From assembly GCA_026120185.1 (NCBI GenBank), contig JANUWF010001631.1:2170001-2234000 (forward strand): 64,000 nt of DNA, in the 5' to 3' direction. A program made the position numbers and the translations under genes. Positions 11,316 to 23,526 of the stretch are shown here, piece by piece (positions within the stretch are counted from its first letter, which is position 1; each line of letters starts with the position of its first letter). This stretch comes from Voacanga thouarsii. Taxonomy: Eukaryota > Streptophyta > Magnoliopsida > Gentianales > Apocynaceae. The notes beneath the pieces are model-generated. The model worked only from the letters and a program-made list of their open reading frames with translations. It was not told where the DNA came from and did no database searches.

Positions 11316-13006
11316 GGTTAGTGTTGTGCCCTAGAGGCAATCACTTGTACATTGTATATGACACATTTTATTTTAATAAAAGGCATTATTTATCATACAG
11401 TTTCTTTTGTTTACTTTTAAGTAATATATCTGTTCAATAAAGTCCCTAGTATAACACTGTGTTAAGGAAATCATGATAGAGATCATGATATGAGATTCCT
11501 ACTACACTGTATAGTGTTAGTACATAAATAGTCCCAAGTCATAGTATTAATGAGACAGGACATCATTAATGTTAAGACTAGAATGTGTTAGACTTTCTGA
11601 TTTAATCAGGTGGTAGTTCTCATATCTGTGAGTATTGAGATACTCAAAGTTAACACATGGATGCTTGTTAATGGAACAAGTTCATTAGATGACCTAGCTT
11701 TGAGATAATCATATGGATAACTATTTAGTGCCAGTGATATAATCTCAATATAGCAAACTTGCAAGTATCTTTAGACTTGAAGTCTCCAAGGTACTTTATT
11801 TGCTGAGCATTGTACTTTGATTCCAATCTTCGGAGCTCGATCGAGGGCCACCTATGGGATGGATATTGGGTACATTGTAAGGTAAACGAAAGTAGTTGAA
11901 ATGGTCAATAATGGATTCACCACTCATAATAGTAGGGGCGAATATCTCACGGCCACTTGTAGGAATTACTACTCAAGAAGTCCTTGGCCAAGGCGATTGT
12001 GTATTGAAAATAGTTCTATTTGATACACATATAGAGTAATGGATTCTTGGTACAAGTACTATTGTATTTGAGCCAGAATTAATTCTGGAGGGAGTTGGCA
12101 CTAATTCCGCATTCCAAACCGAACGAGATATTGTATGGTGGAAGGAGTTAATTGCACTGAAGTTTGTTCTTGACTTCTTGGACTCTTGGGTGGTCATGAT
12201 GTGTTGCTAGATACCGCTCACAATCTAGGAATATGGGTTTATTAATTGATGAATTAATAAACCAAACCTGATTAAATTTAATGGGATTAATTCTAATTAA
12301 TTATGGATTATTAATCTCAAAGATGTTTGGATTAATTCATGTATGCAACCAATTGACTGGGAAACCTAATAGGTTACACACAACAGAGGATTATATAATT
12401 AAGATGTTATTTGATAACATAGTGGGGTTAATTGAGAGAAAGAAAAGCTGTCGTGGACAAATTATAATTAATTATAATTTGTGGTCCAAGTTGTAATTGT
12501 GAGAAATTGATGTTTCCAGTTACAATTAGGAAATTCTAATAGGATTAGAATTCTCAGTTTTGGGAGGGAAATTTCGTGTAACATATAGTAGAGTCACACG
12601 AAACCCTAGTTGAGGAATTGGACACACGAAACAACAGCTTCTTCTTCCCTCTCCTTTTCTCATTTTACTGAAAACAAAAATAACCCTAGCTGCCATTATT
12701 ATTTCTGCTAGCACAGGAAATTTTGGTGCATGAGTGTATCCTTTGTGTAGATTACTATTAAAGATAATCACACACTATGATTATAGTGGTTAGATATTCA
12801 ACTCACGTAGAGGTTGATCAAGAGGATTGCTGGATCGTGTCTCGACTTGAAGAAGAAATTTTTATTCTTCGAACGATCAAAGAAAGGTAAAAAGCTGTTA
12901 CCTTTCTCTATATGTCTTGTTTTCCACACATATGTGGGTCCTAGGATGGTATCTCGTTTTTATTTTCCACTGCACTGTATAGGATACAAGCCTAAGATAC
13001 CCAACA
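11316..13006 (+). mobile_element. solo LTR, family L
   Basis: 1691 bp with the family head (GGTTAGTGTTG, first base mutated) and end ACCCAACA. TSD TAACC at 11311-11315 and 13007-13011. It is inserted in the S env-like frame: the coding text on the two sides joins in frame across the TSD. An antisense ORF of the L family (11973-12197, minus) is present. Confidence 0.95.
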
Positions 13007-13300
13007 TAACCAGTCCCTGAGGCCGAAGAAGAAGCAGTGAAAGAGCAAAAAGATGAGCAAATGATAGCTCTTGAACAAGAAAGGAAAACATCCTCGTATT
13101 AGGAAGAATCAGCACCCTCTGCCCCTACTGAAATCCCTATCTCCTCTAGAAAAAAACAGAAGCATGTGATCGTTAAGAGGAAGTCCAGTAGGATTGCAGG
13201 GGCAGCATTCCGTAAAGGGTGCCGAGTCAAAGATCAAAACTGTTCACATTTCCTAAGGGATCATTTCTGTGGATCTTTACTGCTTTTCCATTGACAATTT
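13007..13300 (+). pseudogene. Sirevirus env-like protein, part 2 (C-terminal tail)
   Basis: Continues the frame of part 1 after the TSD. It reads as an acidic, glutamine-rich and then basic tail (EAEEEAVKEQKDEQ, then SSRKKQKHVIVKRKSS) with one TAG near 13100. No domain is recognised. The composition, a long charged helix followed by a basic C-terminus, is common for the tail of these env-like ORFs. Confidence 0.6.
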
Positions 13301-14182
13301 TTATTTCTGCTCCAGTACTTGAACATTTTACCTTTTGCTTTTTATCTACTTTCTCTGCTTAATATCTAACTACTTAATATATAACTTTCTCTACTTTCTA
13401 GCCCTGATATTTACTTATTATTCTTCTTATTCTAAATTTTGATTGATGACAAAAGGGGAGAAAATTATTAGCTAGGATTGTGATTGTGCACTGATTGTGC
13501 TATGGTGTGATGTTGTAATATGTTGTTGGAATTATGCACTACTATTGACTGCTAATTGATGGTTATTATTGGCTTATGTACTGTTATGTTTTGGACTACA
13601 ATGTACTTGTATGTAGACTCTGAATATTCCTTAAGATCCAGTGAAATACTCTATGAAATTCATGTTGGATTTTGGGTTTAATTAAACCGGCATGCTGTGC
13701 AAATTTTTCTTTGTATAAATTATAACTTATGATCATGAACCGGCTATATATTGGCTTATTATGATCTATGATTTCTAATAGATTATGATCATAGTTTGCT
13801 GTGGTCTAAGAAGACTTAAGTGATTCAATGAAAACTAGTTTGATATCTTGTTTTGGTCAAAAGAGTTAGAAGTGTGTATAAAGGTATCATTGAGATTGGT
13901 GTTGTTGAACAATCTATTTTGAAAGCTATTATGATATGCTCTATGTTAAAAATCTCAGATGATAAGGAGAGTTATTGATATATTTTTTATTACTCAACAC
14001 TTTTCTTGAAGTCTAAAATTTCTTGAGAAAACTAGGCTGGATCAAAATTTCTGAAAACTCAATGTTTCTTGCACATACACAGGGGGAGTTTTGGACACAT
14101 ATTTTCTCGATCCAAAAGTCCAGTCCAAAAATGAGTTTTATAAAGGGGACAATTTTTGTCTATCTTTACCCGATTTTGGACA
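13301..14182 (+). other. S element 3' untranslated region with repeated polypurine tracts
   Basis: No ORF. Two purine runs, AAAAGGGGAGAAAA at 13451-13464 and AGGGGGAGTT at 14091-14100, resemble the true polypurine tract at 20136-20149. Multiple such tracts before the 3' LTR are a known Sirevirus trait. The last five bases (14178-14182, GGACA) are the left TSD of the T element. Confidence 0.65.
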
Positions 14183-15719
14183 TGATGTATTTGAATTTGG
14201 GAATAAAAATTATATAAAAATAAGCACATTCCCAATAAAATTTAAATTAAAATATTAACCCCAAATTACATATATAAGCAAGCATACTCATCATTAAGCA
14301 TAGCATAGGGTTTAAAATGAGTGTCGATCCTCAAGGAACAAGTATGTCTTAATCACTTTTCTTTCATTGTTTAACCAAATCAACAAAGTGAAAAAGAAGA
14401 AAAAGGAAAATAAAATAATATAATATATACATGTCAAGGATGGAGAATTATGTAACTCAAACTATTATTTTGACAAACATGACCTTACAATACCTAAGCA
14501 TTATCATAACTAATCATTCTCTTGGCATCATGAAGGATAAAGATAGATTCACTTCTTTTTCAATCCATGAAATAACTATCTTTTAGACAAATTAGCACCA
14601 CATATTTTGTCTCAACTAATTCACCCAAAAGATGCATTAAACACAATCCTTGATTAATCTCCATATCCTAGCAAACTTAAAACATGAAATTAACCAATGA
14701 ATCTATATTCTGGCAGACAACAGTTAACCTCTAATTACCCAGTTCTTAGCAATTAACCCTCTTTTCATGTAAGTTAAGAGACAAAAAATATGAAATTAAT
14801 GAATTGAAACCACCATCAACGCCTTATTCCAAGCAAGTTAATAGAAGAAACAACAAATTAATCTCGCAATCAGCATAAGTAATTAAATACCAAAGATAAC
14901 AATCAATTAATCAGAAGATCAAAATAACTCTAAAAATCATGAATACCTAAAATAATGTTAAATTACAATAAAATAATTAATACATCATTGTTCAAGAAAA
15001 GAAAACAAAGTTAAAAAGAAAGCACTCATAGAAAAGCCTCCTTCTTCTTTCTTTGTAGACTCTCTTGTACAATCCTCATTGATCTGATGAATTCCTCTTT
15101 AATTTTGAGTGATTTGTGTTTTGATCCGTGAATTCATCCATTTTCCCTTATGTTTTCCCTCTATTTATAGACTTTAGAAGTACTTAAATTCGTCCTTCTA
15201 GGGTTTTTGGCCGAATTGAAGTAGGAAAATACTAAAACTCTACAAATTGTCAAAAAAAATACGCACAAAAATTGAGGCATCACCTTAGTACCAGTGCACA
15301 GCCGATGCCGCCTGTCCTATCTAGGGCTGACACCGGTTGTGTTCTGCTGCTCCTTCTGTTTGTCAATTTTTCTTGATTTTCGTGCCAATTTTTCCAAGGT
15401 GCAGCCGGCGCTGCCTTTTAGCTCCCAATTGGCACCGACTATTTTCTGTTCAGCTCTATTTCACCGATTTTTTATGGCCTCAAAGTGCATGCTAGCAGCA
15501 CGTGGCCGACGCCGGTTCTCCTGTCTTGGCCAGCACCACCTCTATTCTGTTTAGCGACGTGTTTACCTTATTTTACGCCTAAAATTTGAAATAATACACA
15601 CAATACCTTTCCAAGGATAAAATCTAAAATATGAAGGAATACGACCAATTATTGAACAAAATGTATCACAAAATAGTCTTAAAAAACTAGAAAATATATG
15701 ACTAATTTAGGCCCTATCA
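14183..15719 (-). repeat. 3' LTR of T1
   Basis: 1537 bp. In the plus direction it runs from TGATGTATTT to GGCCCTATCA. Three GC-rich palindromic modules lie at 15299-15345, 15411-15440 and 15501-15540, including the DRE-like cores ACCGAC (15434-15439) and GCCGAC (15505-15510). It aligns end to end with 18152-19690. Confidence 0.93.
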
Positions 15720-15735
15720 CAATCCCCCACACTTA
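15720..15735 (-). other. polypurine tract of T1
   Basis: The reverse complement reads TAAGTGTGGGGGATTG and touches the 3' LTR. The plus-strand T2 element has the near-identical TAGTGTGGGGGAAG at its own 3' LTR. Confidence 0.85.
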
Positions 15736-18130
15736 GCTCTTTGCTTGTCCTCAAGTAAAGTATAAAAAAAAATTAGAAAAACACAAGTTTTTTTACAAAA
15801 TCACTCAATCAGTTTCAAAACAATATTTCCAATGCTTTTTTTATTCAAGACAACAAAATATTTGCTACTATATCTTTCATAACAAATGCAAGACTTGTGT
15901 AAGTGAAGAATGACTAGTAGAACCATCCCAACACTTAACATCATTCTCAAATCATTGGAAAGAAGTTAGTTCAAAAGAATATGCATTCCATAAACTTACT
16001 TTTCATACACTCTCTCCAGTAATCTAAGATATATCATGATTCTACTAAGGTCAAGTAGGACTTTTTAGCTTGTAATGTAAGGCTAAAGGGTTTGTAATGT
16101 AGCTTGTCAAACGAAGGATATAGGAAAATCAAATATCAAAGAAGATGAAAGTTTGAAAGAAAAGGATAAACAAAATGTACCCATAGAATCCAAACTTTTC
16201 TTGCTCTCCTATCCCAAAACCACTTAAGAACCTATAACCTCGTATAGCAATCATATTATAGCTCAAGCAAATCCTGCATTATTTTCATCAATAATTCTCA
16301 ACTCATCAATCATATTGCACAAGAGATCATCAAAATTTCAGCAATTCTTATTCCAGCTCAACTATATTCTTCCTGTGCTCTTCTTTTCTTTTTCTTTAAG
16401 CTTTTCTTTTCTTTTTCTCTTCTTTTCAAATGCTACTTTTGTTTATTTCTTAATTTTTTTTCTTTCAACATTTTCTAGCAGCTTTTTGTTTTTATCAATC
16501 TTTCTTTTTCTTTTTCTTTTCTCTTCTCCTTCCACAACTCCAACTTAACACATGATGCATGACTGAAAGTAACAAGTCCTGACATTTACAAAAGCATTTT
16601 CCCTCATCATTCTTCTACTTGTACTTTTATCCATTAAGAATGATCAAAGATTTGGAAGGTAAATTAAACTCTCAGAAAGAAGTAATGGATAAAGTAAGAT
16701 AATGGGTTTAAGAAAGAAATTAACAATTTAGGCTCAAAATAGGCATTAGGGATAATATCAAATAGGCAGGCTTGAAAAGCTCAAACTATCCAAAAAAGGC
16801 CTATTACCGTCATCCCTAAGTTAAATCATGAATGTTTTTCTTATTTTTCCTCGAGAGGTATTCAAATAAGTTCTAGAATGCTCAATGAATTTTAGCATAA
16901 AAATAGGTTTAAGAACAATGTAAAGCATTTGATCAAGAACTACTTAGTCCAATTGCATGCAAAAAGTCATGCATAAGCCACAAATGATATAGAACATATG
17001 CTCTATGATCAAGCACAAAGACATGTATTAAAAATACATCTTGAAAGCTCAAAAAATCAAAAAAAAAATTTGAAAAATTTACTCAAATTTCTATTCTAAT
17101 GAATTTCAAGAAGAATGAAGTATAGAAGAATTCCCATTCTAACCACTCCTCCATACTTAAACAAGATATTGTCCTTAATGGCCAAACAAATAGAGCAAGG
17201 AAATATCGCCACGGGACCAAAACTAAAGGGAAAAAGAGAAGAAAGAAAATATTTCCATTGCAGTGTGCATTCTCCAACAAAAGAGTGGAATTCCAGTAGA
17301 AAGGAGTATTGTCGAAGTGCCACTATCCTCCAAGGACTTCTTATAATGTAGCGTTGAAGGATCCAACTCCTTGAGGCATAATAAATTTAACATCATCATT
17401 GGGACCCTTGTTTTCCAAGAATTGAGAGGAACCTCAAAAAAAATCATGTGATAAAGAGAGATTAGAATTATTAGCATGTAAAGTAGAATTGAATATCTCC
17501 TTTTCCACATTGGACAATTCGTCCTTATATCATCTCTTCTTTCCTTGGAGTTTCTCTTGTTAAAGTATATAGGCCTTTATGGCATCCTCAACCAACTTGG
17601 CTAGTTGTGTTCTTTGATAGCTCAATCGTTGGGATACTTCTTTATGCCACTTAATGGAGGAATTTAAATTGGCGACAAAAGAATGCTTTAAGGCTTCAAG
17701 TGACGTCTCACAAAAAGTATCAATCCGATATTGCAACTTTGCCAAATTCTCATCATTGTAGCTCTTTTAATCTTATGCCCAAAAGTAGTTGTCCATGATA
17801 ATGTCAATCTCGGGCTCAAAAAACAAAAACCAAATTGAAAATAAAAACCAAAAAAATAATAAATAAGAAAAACAAAAGATAAAAACAAATAATATAAAAA
17901 TAAAGAAAAGAAAAACATACGCATTCCCAAACTATTTACATACAAAAGTTCATGGTATTTACAGTAGAATATGAAGTATGTTAGTCAACTAAGTCACATA
18001 ATGTTACAAATAACAAGATATAACACCGATTTACACAAAGAACATATATACATTACATATAGACATATGGACATATAAACATGTAAACATGGTTAAATTA
18101 ACAAAATCCAAACTTTCATGATATTGTTTC
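15736..18130 (-). pseudogene. T1 internal region with remnants of the conserved T protein
   Basis: Two stretches match the T2 ORF at the protein level. At 17560-17815 (minus) an alpha-helical region shares SLxxxxxSFVxN, SIK and RTQLxKLV. At 17290-17515 (minus) the text NVEKEIFNSTL, then LSHDF and GSSQFLE, is shared. In T1 two CAA codons of the motif WxQxQ have become TAA, and other frames are shifted, so it is not expressed intact. The remainder is AT-rich with pyrimidine runs (16370-16530). No gag zinc knuckle or pol motif was seen. Confidence 0.6.
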
Positions 18131-18147
18131 TCGGCAACAGCGCCAAA
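18131..18147 (-). other. primer binding site, tRNA-Asp type
   Basis: The reverse complement reads TTTGGCGCTGTTGCCGA, close to TGGCGCCGTTGCCGGGG, which pairs with the 3' end of plant tRNA-Asp and is used by Athila-type elements. Two mismatches. It lies four bases inside the 5' LTR end, the usual place. Confidence 0.85.
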
Positions 18148-18151
18148 AACT

Positions 18152-19690
18152 TGATGTGTTTGAATTTGGGTATAAAAATCATATAAAAATAAGCACATTC
18201 CCAATTAAGTTTAAATTAAAACATTAACCCTAAATTACACATATGAGCAAGCGTACTGATCATTAAGAATAGCATAGGGTTTAAAACTAGTGTTGATCCT
18301 CGAGGAACAAGTATGCCTTAATCACTTTTCTTTCATTGTTTAACCGACTTAATAAATTGAAAAAGAATAAAAAGGAAAACAAAATAAAATAAAAGATTAT
18401 ATACATGTTAAGGATGAAGAATTATGTAACTCAAACCACTATTTTGACAAACATGATCTTACAGTACCCAACCATTATTTTGACTAATCATTTTCTTGGC
18501 ATCATGAATGATTAAGATAGATTCACTTCCTTTTCAATCCATGAAGTAACTATATTTTAGCCAAATTAGCATCACATATTTTATCTCAACTAATTCATCC
18601 AAAAGATGCATTAAACACAATCCTTGATTAAATCTCCATATCCTGGCAAACTTAAAACATGAAATTAACTAATAAATCCATATTCTGGTAGACATCAATT
18701 AACCTCTAATTACCAAGTTCTTAGCAATTAACCCTCTTTTCAAGTAAGTTAAGAGACAACAAATATGAAATTAATGAATTGAAACCACCATCAACCCCTT
18801 TTCCAAGCAAGTTAATAAAGAAACAACAAATTAATCTCTTAATCAGCATAAGTAATTAAATACCAAGAATAATAATCAATTAATCAAAAGATCAAAGTAA
18901 CTCTAAAAATGATGAATACCTAAAACAATGTTAAATTACAATAAAATAATTAATACATCATTGTTCAAGAAAATAAAACAAAGTTAAAAAGAAAGTACTC
19001 ATAGACAAGCCTCATTCTTCTTTCTTTGTAGACTCTGTTGTACAATTCTCATGATCTGATGAATTCCTCCTTAATTTTGAGTGATTTCTATTTTGATCCA
19101 TGAATTCATCCATTTTCCCTTGTGTTTTCCCTTTATTTATAGGCTTTAGAAGTGCCTAAATTTATCCCTCTAGGATTTCTGGCCGAATAAAAATAGGAAA
19201 ATACTAAAACTCTGAAAATTGCCAAAAAATGTGCACAAAAATTGAGGCACCACCTCAGTACCAGTGCACAGCCAGCGCCGACTGTTCTGCCTAGGGCCGA
19301 CACCGCTTGTGTTCTGCTTCTCCATCCGTTCGTCAATTTTTCTTGATTTTTGTGCCAATTCTTCTAGGGTATAGCCGATGCCACCTTTGAGCTCCCAATT
19401 AGCACTGGTTGTGTTCTGTTCAGCTCTGTTTCACTAATTTTTTCATCGCATCGAAGTGCATGTCAGTAGCACGTGGCCGGCACTGGTTCTCCTGTCTTGG
19501 TCGGCGCCGCCTCTATTCTGTTTTGTGACGTTTTTGCCTTATTTTACCCATAAAATCTGAAATAATGTACAAAATTCCTTTCCAAGAGTAAAATCTCAAA
19601 TATGAAGGAATATAACCAATTATTGAACAAAATGTATCATAAAATAGCCTCAAATAATTAGGAAATATATGACTAATTTAGGCCCTATCA
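18152..19690 (-). repeat. 5' LTR of T1
   Basis: 1539 bp, TGATGTGTTT to GGCCCTATCA in the plus direction. GC-rich modules at 19268-19312, 19372-19412 and 19483-19512, with GCCGAC cores at 19277-19282 and 19296-19301. These fall 180-430 bp from the sense 5' end, that is, in the expected U3 promoter part. Confidence 0.93.
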
Positions 19691-20149
19691 GGACACATGT
19701 TTTGGACATCCAAAACTTAAAGTTCAAAAGTTCTATACTCTCACTCCACCTAGTTTTGGATGCACATTTAAATGTCCAAAGTTTGAGTCAAATTTTCTCT
19801 CAAATCGCACATATGTTTATATATGCACATTTTAAGGGGGAGCATCTCATCTTATTATTCTTATTCTATAGCTCCTTGTGTACATATCTATACATTTTTT
19901 TGTGGCTATTCTCGTAAGGAATAGTCGTGTGATGGAAGTAAGGAATAAGCTCATTGAGCCATGTTTGTGAGTATATGCCTTAATTTTCTATCTTAATCTT
20001 ATATGCACTCTTTGAGCCCTATAATGAGAGATTGCATTTCAAAATAAAATATTCTTATTTCTCTTGGTCTAACATGTATGTACTGTATATATCATTATTC
20101 TTTATATCACAATCCCATTAAGTTTGTCATCACTCAAAAACGGGGAGAT
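19691..20149 (+). other. S element 3' UTR continued, with polypurine tract
   Basis: Resumes the S 3' UTR after the T1 TSD. It holds a further purine run (AAGGGGGAGC, 19834-19843) and the actual polypurine tract AAAAACGGGGAGAT ending at 20149, directly before an LTR head. No ORF. Confidence 0.65.
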
Positions 20150-20623
20150 TGTTAGCCCTAAAGGCATTCTCCTGTGTTTTGACTTATGACAAATATTGAT
20201 AAGGACTAACTTATATGATCTCCATATTATAGGACATGTTTTGACCTCAGTTCTTCCAAGGCATGGATATAAAATTCCTAAGCAACTCTTGAGCAATAGA
20301 ATCCCAGAATGGGTGATCAAGTAGAAGGCCAAGCTTAAGAGCTTGCATACCAAGAATTCATTGTGGAAGAACCTTAGACTAGGAATCTTTGTTAAGGTAT
20401 TATCTGTGTAAATTCATATGTCTTCTTTACCTTATGATTCAATTTAGTTCTACCTTATTCCACTCAAATAAAATTTTTTGAAAGTTTTAAGTCTTTAGAA
20501 TTTTAGATTGAGTATTTTGGATGACTATGCATCTAAAAGCTTCGTCCAAAATCTTGTGAACAATGTCAAATCGATTTTGCCTGAAAAAGTGCCAGTTTGG
20601 ACTTACCTTTTAGATGCACCATC
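20150..20623 (+). repeat. 3' LTR of the S element, first part
   Basis: Begins TGTTAGCCCTAAAGGC right after the polypurine tract. It is interrupted at 20624 by an L LTR. The text CTCCTGTGTTTTGACTTATG near the head resembles Sirevirus LTR starts (from memory). Confidence 0.65.
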
Positions 20624-21392
20624 TGTTAGTGTTATGCCCTGGAGGCAATCATTTGTACATTGTATATGACTCATTTTATTTTAATAAAATGCATTATTTA
20701 TCTTACAGTATCTTTTTTTACTTTTGTGTAAAATAACTGTTAGATAAGGTCCCTAGTACAACACTGTGTTAAGAAAATCATGATAGAGATCATGATATGA
20801 GATTCCTACTACACTATATAGTGTTAGTACTTAAATAGTCCCTAGTCGTAGTATTAATGAGATAGGACATCATTAATGCGTTAAGACTAGCATATGTTAG
20901 ACTTCTAGATTTGATCAGGCGATGTTTCTCATATCCTTGAGTATTGAGATACTCAAAGTTAATATGTGGATGCTTGTTAATAAGAACAAGTACATTAGAT
21001 GACCTAACTATAAGATAATCACATGGACAACTATTTAGTGCCGGTGATATAATCTCAAAATAGCAAACGTGCAAGTATCCTTAGACTTTAGATCTCCAAG
21101 GTACTTTGTTTGTTGGGCATTGTACTTTGATTCAAATCTCTAGAGCCAGATCGAGGGCTGCCTATGGGATGGATATTAGATACAATGTGAGGTAAATGAA
21201 AGTAGTTGAGAGAGTCAATAAAGGATTCACCACTCCTAATAGTAGGGGTGAATATCTTATAGCCACTTGTAGGAATTACTACTCGAGAAGTCCTTGGCTA
21301 AGGCGACTGTGTATTGGAAACAGTTCCAATTGATACACATTTAGAGTAGTGGATTCCTTGTACAAGTACTATTATATTCAAGCCAAAATTAA

Positions 21393-21431
<39 letters not shown>

Positions 21432-22396
21432 CCTGGAGGGAATTGACACTAATTCTATGCTCCAAATTGAATGAGATATTGTATGTTGAAATGAATTAAT
21501 TGTACTGTAGTTTGTTATTAAAGGGTTCATGTCAAGCCACTTGACTTCCTGGACTCTTAGGTGGTCATGATGTGTTGCTAGATACTGCTCATGATCTGGG
21601 AATATGGGTTTATTAATTGATGAATTAATAAACCAATCCTTATTAGAATTAATATGATTAATTCTAATTAATTATGGAGTATTAATCTCAAAGACGTTTG
21701 AATTAATTTATATTTGCTACCAATTGACTGGGAAACCTAATAGGTCACACACAATAGAGGATTAAATACTCAAGATGTTATTTGATAACATAGTGGGGTT
21801 AATTGTGTGGAGAGAGAAGTTGATGTGGTCAATTTATAATTAGTTATAAATTTTAGGCCAAGATTGTAAATATTAAAAATTATGAGTGTTATTTACAATT
21901 ATTGAATTCTAACTTTATTAGAATTCTAGTAATGTGCTTACAGTAGGTTTTGAATCTGGAAAGAAGGTTTTTTTTTTTTTTTTTTGCATTCCTTTTTATC
22001 CTATCACAGAGAGAACTGTTCTCTCTTTGAAAACCAAAAACCTAGGACACACACGACTCTCTTCTTTTCTCTGCAAAAGCCCTAGCCACTTTTTTGGTGC
22101 TTGAGAGTGATCTTTCGTGTGGACTATTGTTAGAGGTGATTACGTACTGTGATCACAGAGGCACGACAATGAACCTGTTTGTGATCCATTAGCATAAAGG
22201 GGATTGCTGGATCGCACCACAATCGTCCGACAAGAAGAAGAAAAAATTTATTTTTCAAACGCCCAAAGAAAGGTAAAACCGTTACCTGTGTTCCTTGTTA
22301 AACATGTTTTGAATCACATGCTTGTGATCTTGGAGCTTGGATTTCTTAATTTCCACCATAGTAATTGTTATTGTGATATAGAAATCCCATTAGTAT
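20624..22396 (+). mobile_element. solo LTR, family L
   Basis: Starts TGTTAGTGTTATGCCC. It follows the family closely up to about 21830, then carries a variant 3' third. A TA run (21392-21431) replaces the short TATATAT of other copies, and an 18-bp T run lies at 21968-21985. The right end is uncertain (CCATTAGTA near 22388-22396) and no clean TSD was found, so the border may be off by about 10 bp. Confidence 0.85.
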
Positions 22397-23203
22397 CGTC
22401 CAATCCTTGAGTCCAAAACTCTAGCAAATTTAACAACGAGAAACTAGCCGTTTTCTAGTTGTTGGAACTCTACTTTTTGGCGTTATAAAAGGTTTCAAAA
22501 CTTGATTTCAAAGTAGAGTTTTGTTCTATATTTCTAAGAAACACTTTTACTCTCTAGAAAACAAAAATCTCTTTTTTCATAAGTGCTTTAGAAATCAAAT
22601 TGATTCAAAAAGGTAAAGGTTGTTTGAGCTTATTTGTTTGTATATATGCTCAAAAGAGTGAGCTATCTCTATTTCATTACTATAAGCCTCTTTGTGTATC
22701 AGAGTTGTGGTGTAAAATTCATTTATGGTGAACCTTGATTTGCTGCTTGATTGAGAGGTTTTGGTAAAACCAAGTGTGATAATCCTCTTATGTAATTAGT
22801 GTAGGTAGACACCATTGAGTTGGGTGAATGAAATCTAGTTGAAAATCCTTAAGTGTGAGCTTAAGGTATTGGATATAGATCTTGGTAGATCGAATCACTA
22901 TAAATCTTAAGTTCTCTCTCCTTGCATATAAGTTTAGCATACTACAATCTTCCTTGCGCAAAATTTTTTAAATCTCTCAAAAGAAATCCTTATTGCTCTC
23001 ACCTGCCCATTTTCACTCTTATATTAATTACATTGTGTGTCTTACCACATTCAGATTGTCGTTGATCTTTTAGTCATTTCAAAGACATCTTGTTGTATCT
23101 GTTGCAATCTCTTTGATAAGAAAAACAAAGGAGTTTCCCAAAATAGATTTTTGAAAAGCATTTTAAATTTGTTAAAAACCTTATTCACCCCCCCCCCCCC
23201 CCC
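22397..23203 (+). repeat. 3' LTR of the S element, second part
   Basis: Non-coding text ending in TTATTCACC and a 16-bp C run (23188-23203). Many Sirevirus LTRs have a C run of this kind close to their 3' end. The LTR's own end is missing: the sequence after the C run belongs to another copia element. Confidence 0.55.
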
Positions 23204-23344
23204 ACTAAAGTTTTTAACATGGGCTGTTTTCGGTATACATTCCATCAATCTCCCACTTGCACTAAATGGACTATGATAGTCCATATGTGCCTACCCCTAT
23301 GACATCTAAGTGTCTTCGAAACACCTTCTCTGTCAAAGGTTTGG
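23204..23344 (-). pseudogene. tail of a minus-strand copia element: RNase H end, polypurine tract, LTR head
   Basis: Reading the minus strand, 23344 to about 23273 encodes the last RNase H residues (KPLTEKVFRRHLDVIG), a stop, and then the polypurine tract GTGCAAGTGGGAGAT (23248-23262). An LTR head, TGATGGAATGTATACC, starts at 23247 and is cut after about 44 bp by the C run. The gene upstream is missing because a T element is inserted at 23345. Confidence 0.75.
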
Positions 23345-23474
23345 TGATGCATAAATTTTTGGGTATATAAAAAATATTAAATTTAAATCCATCCCTTAGC
23401 CAAGTTTTAATTAAAACATTAATCCCAAAATATACATACGAGAAAGTATACTCATTGCAAGCATAGTATAGGGA

Positions 23475-23526
<52 letters not shown>

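Larger units (their letters stand above)
14183..19690 (-). mobile_element. complete non-autonomous LTR element, family T (copy T1)
   Basis: 5508 bp on the minus strand with TSD GGACA at 14178-14182 and 19691-19695. The LTRs (14183-15719 and 18152-19690, 1.54 kb each) begin TGATAGGGCC and end CATCA in the sense direction. The internal part is only 2.4 kb and has no recognisable protease, RT, RNase H or integrase. The primer site is of the tRNA-Asp type seen in Athila-like gypsy elements, and the polypurine tract is AGTGTGGGGGATTG. It must depend on enzymes from another element. It is inserted in the 3' UTR of the S element. Confidence 0.93.

Noticed and set aside
16315..16548. ORF of Phe/Leu/Ser repeats that looks like membrane segments
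   Set aside because: It is a pyrimidine-rich, low-complexity stretch in the T1 internal region, on the strand opposite to the element's sense.
20619..22400. TSD for the L LTR at 20624
   Set aside because: CCATC on the left has no equal next to the uncertain right end; CCATT at 22387-22391 would need the LTR to end without CA.
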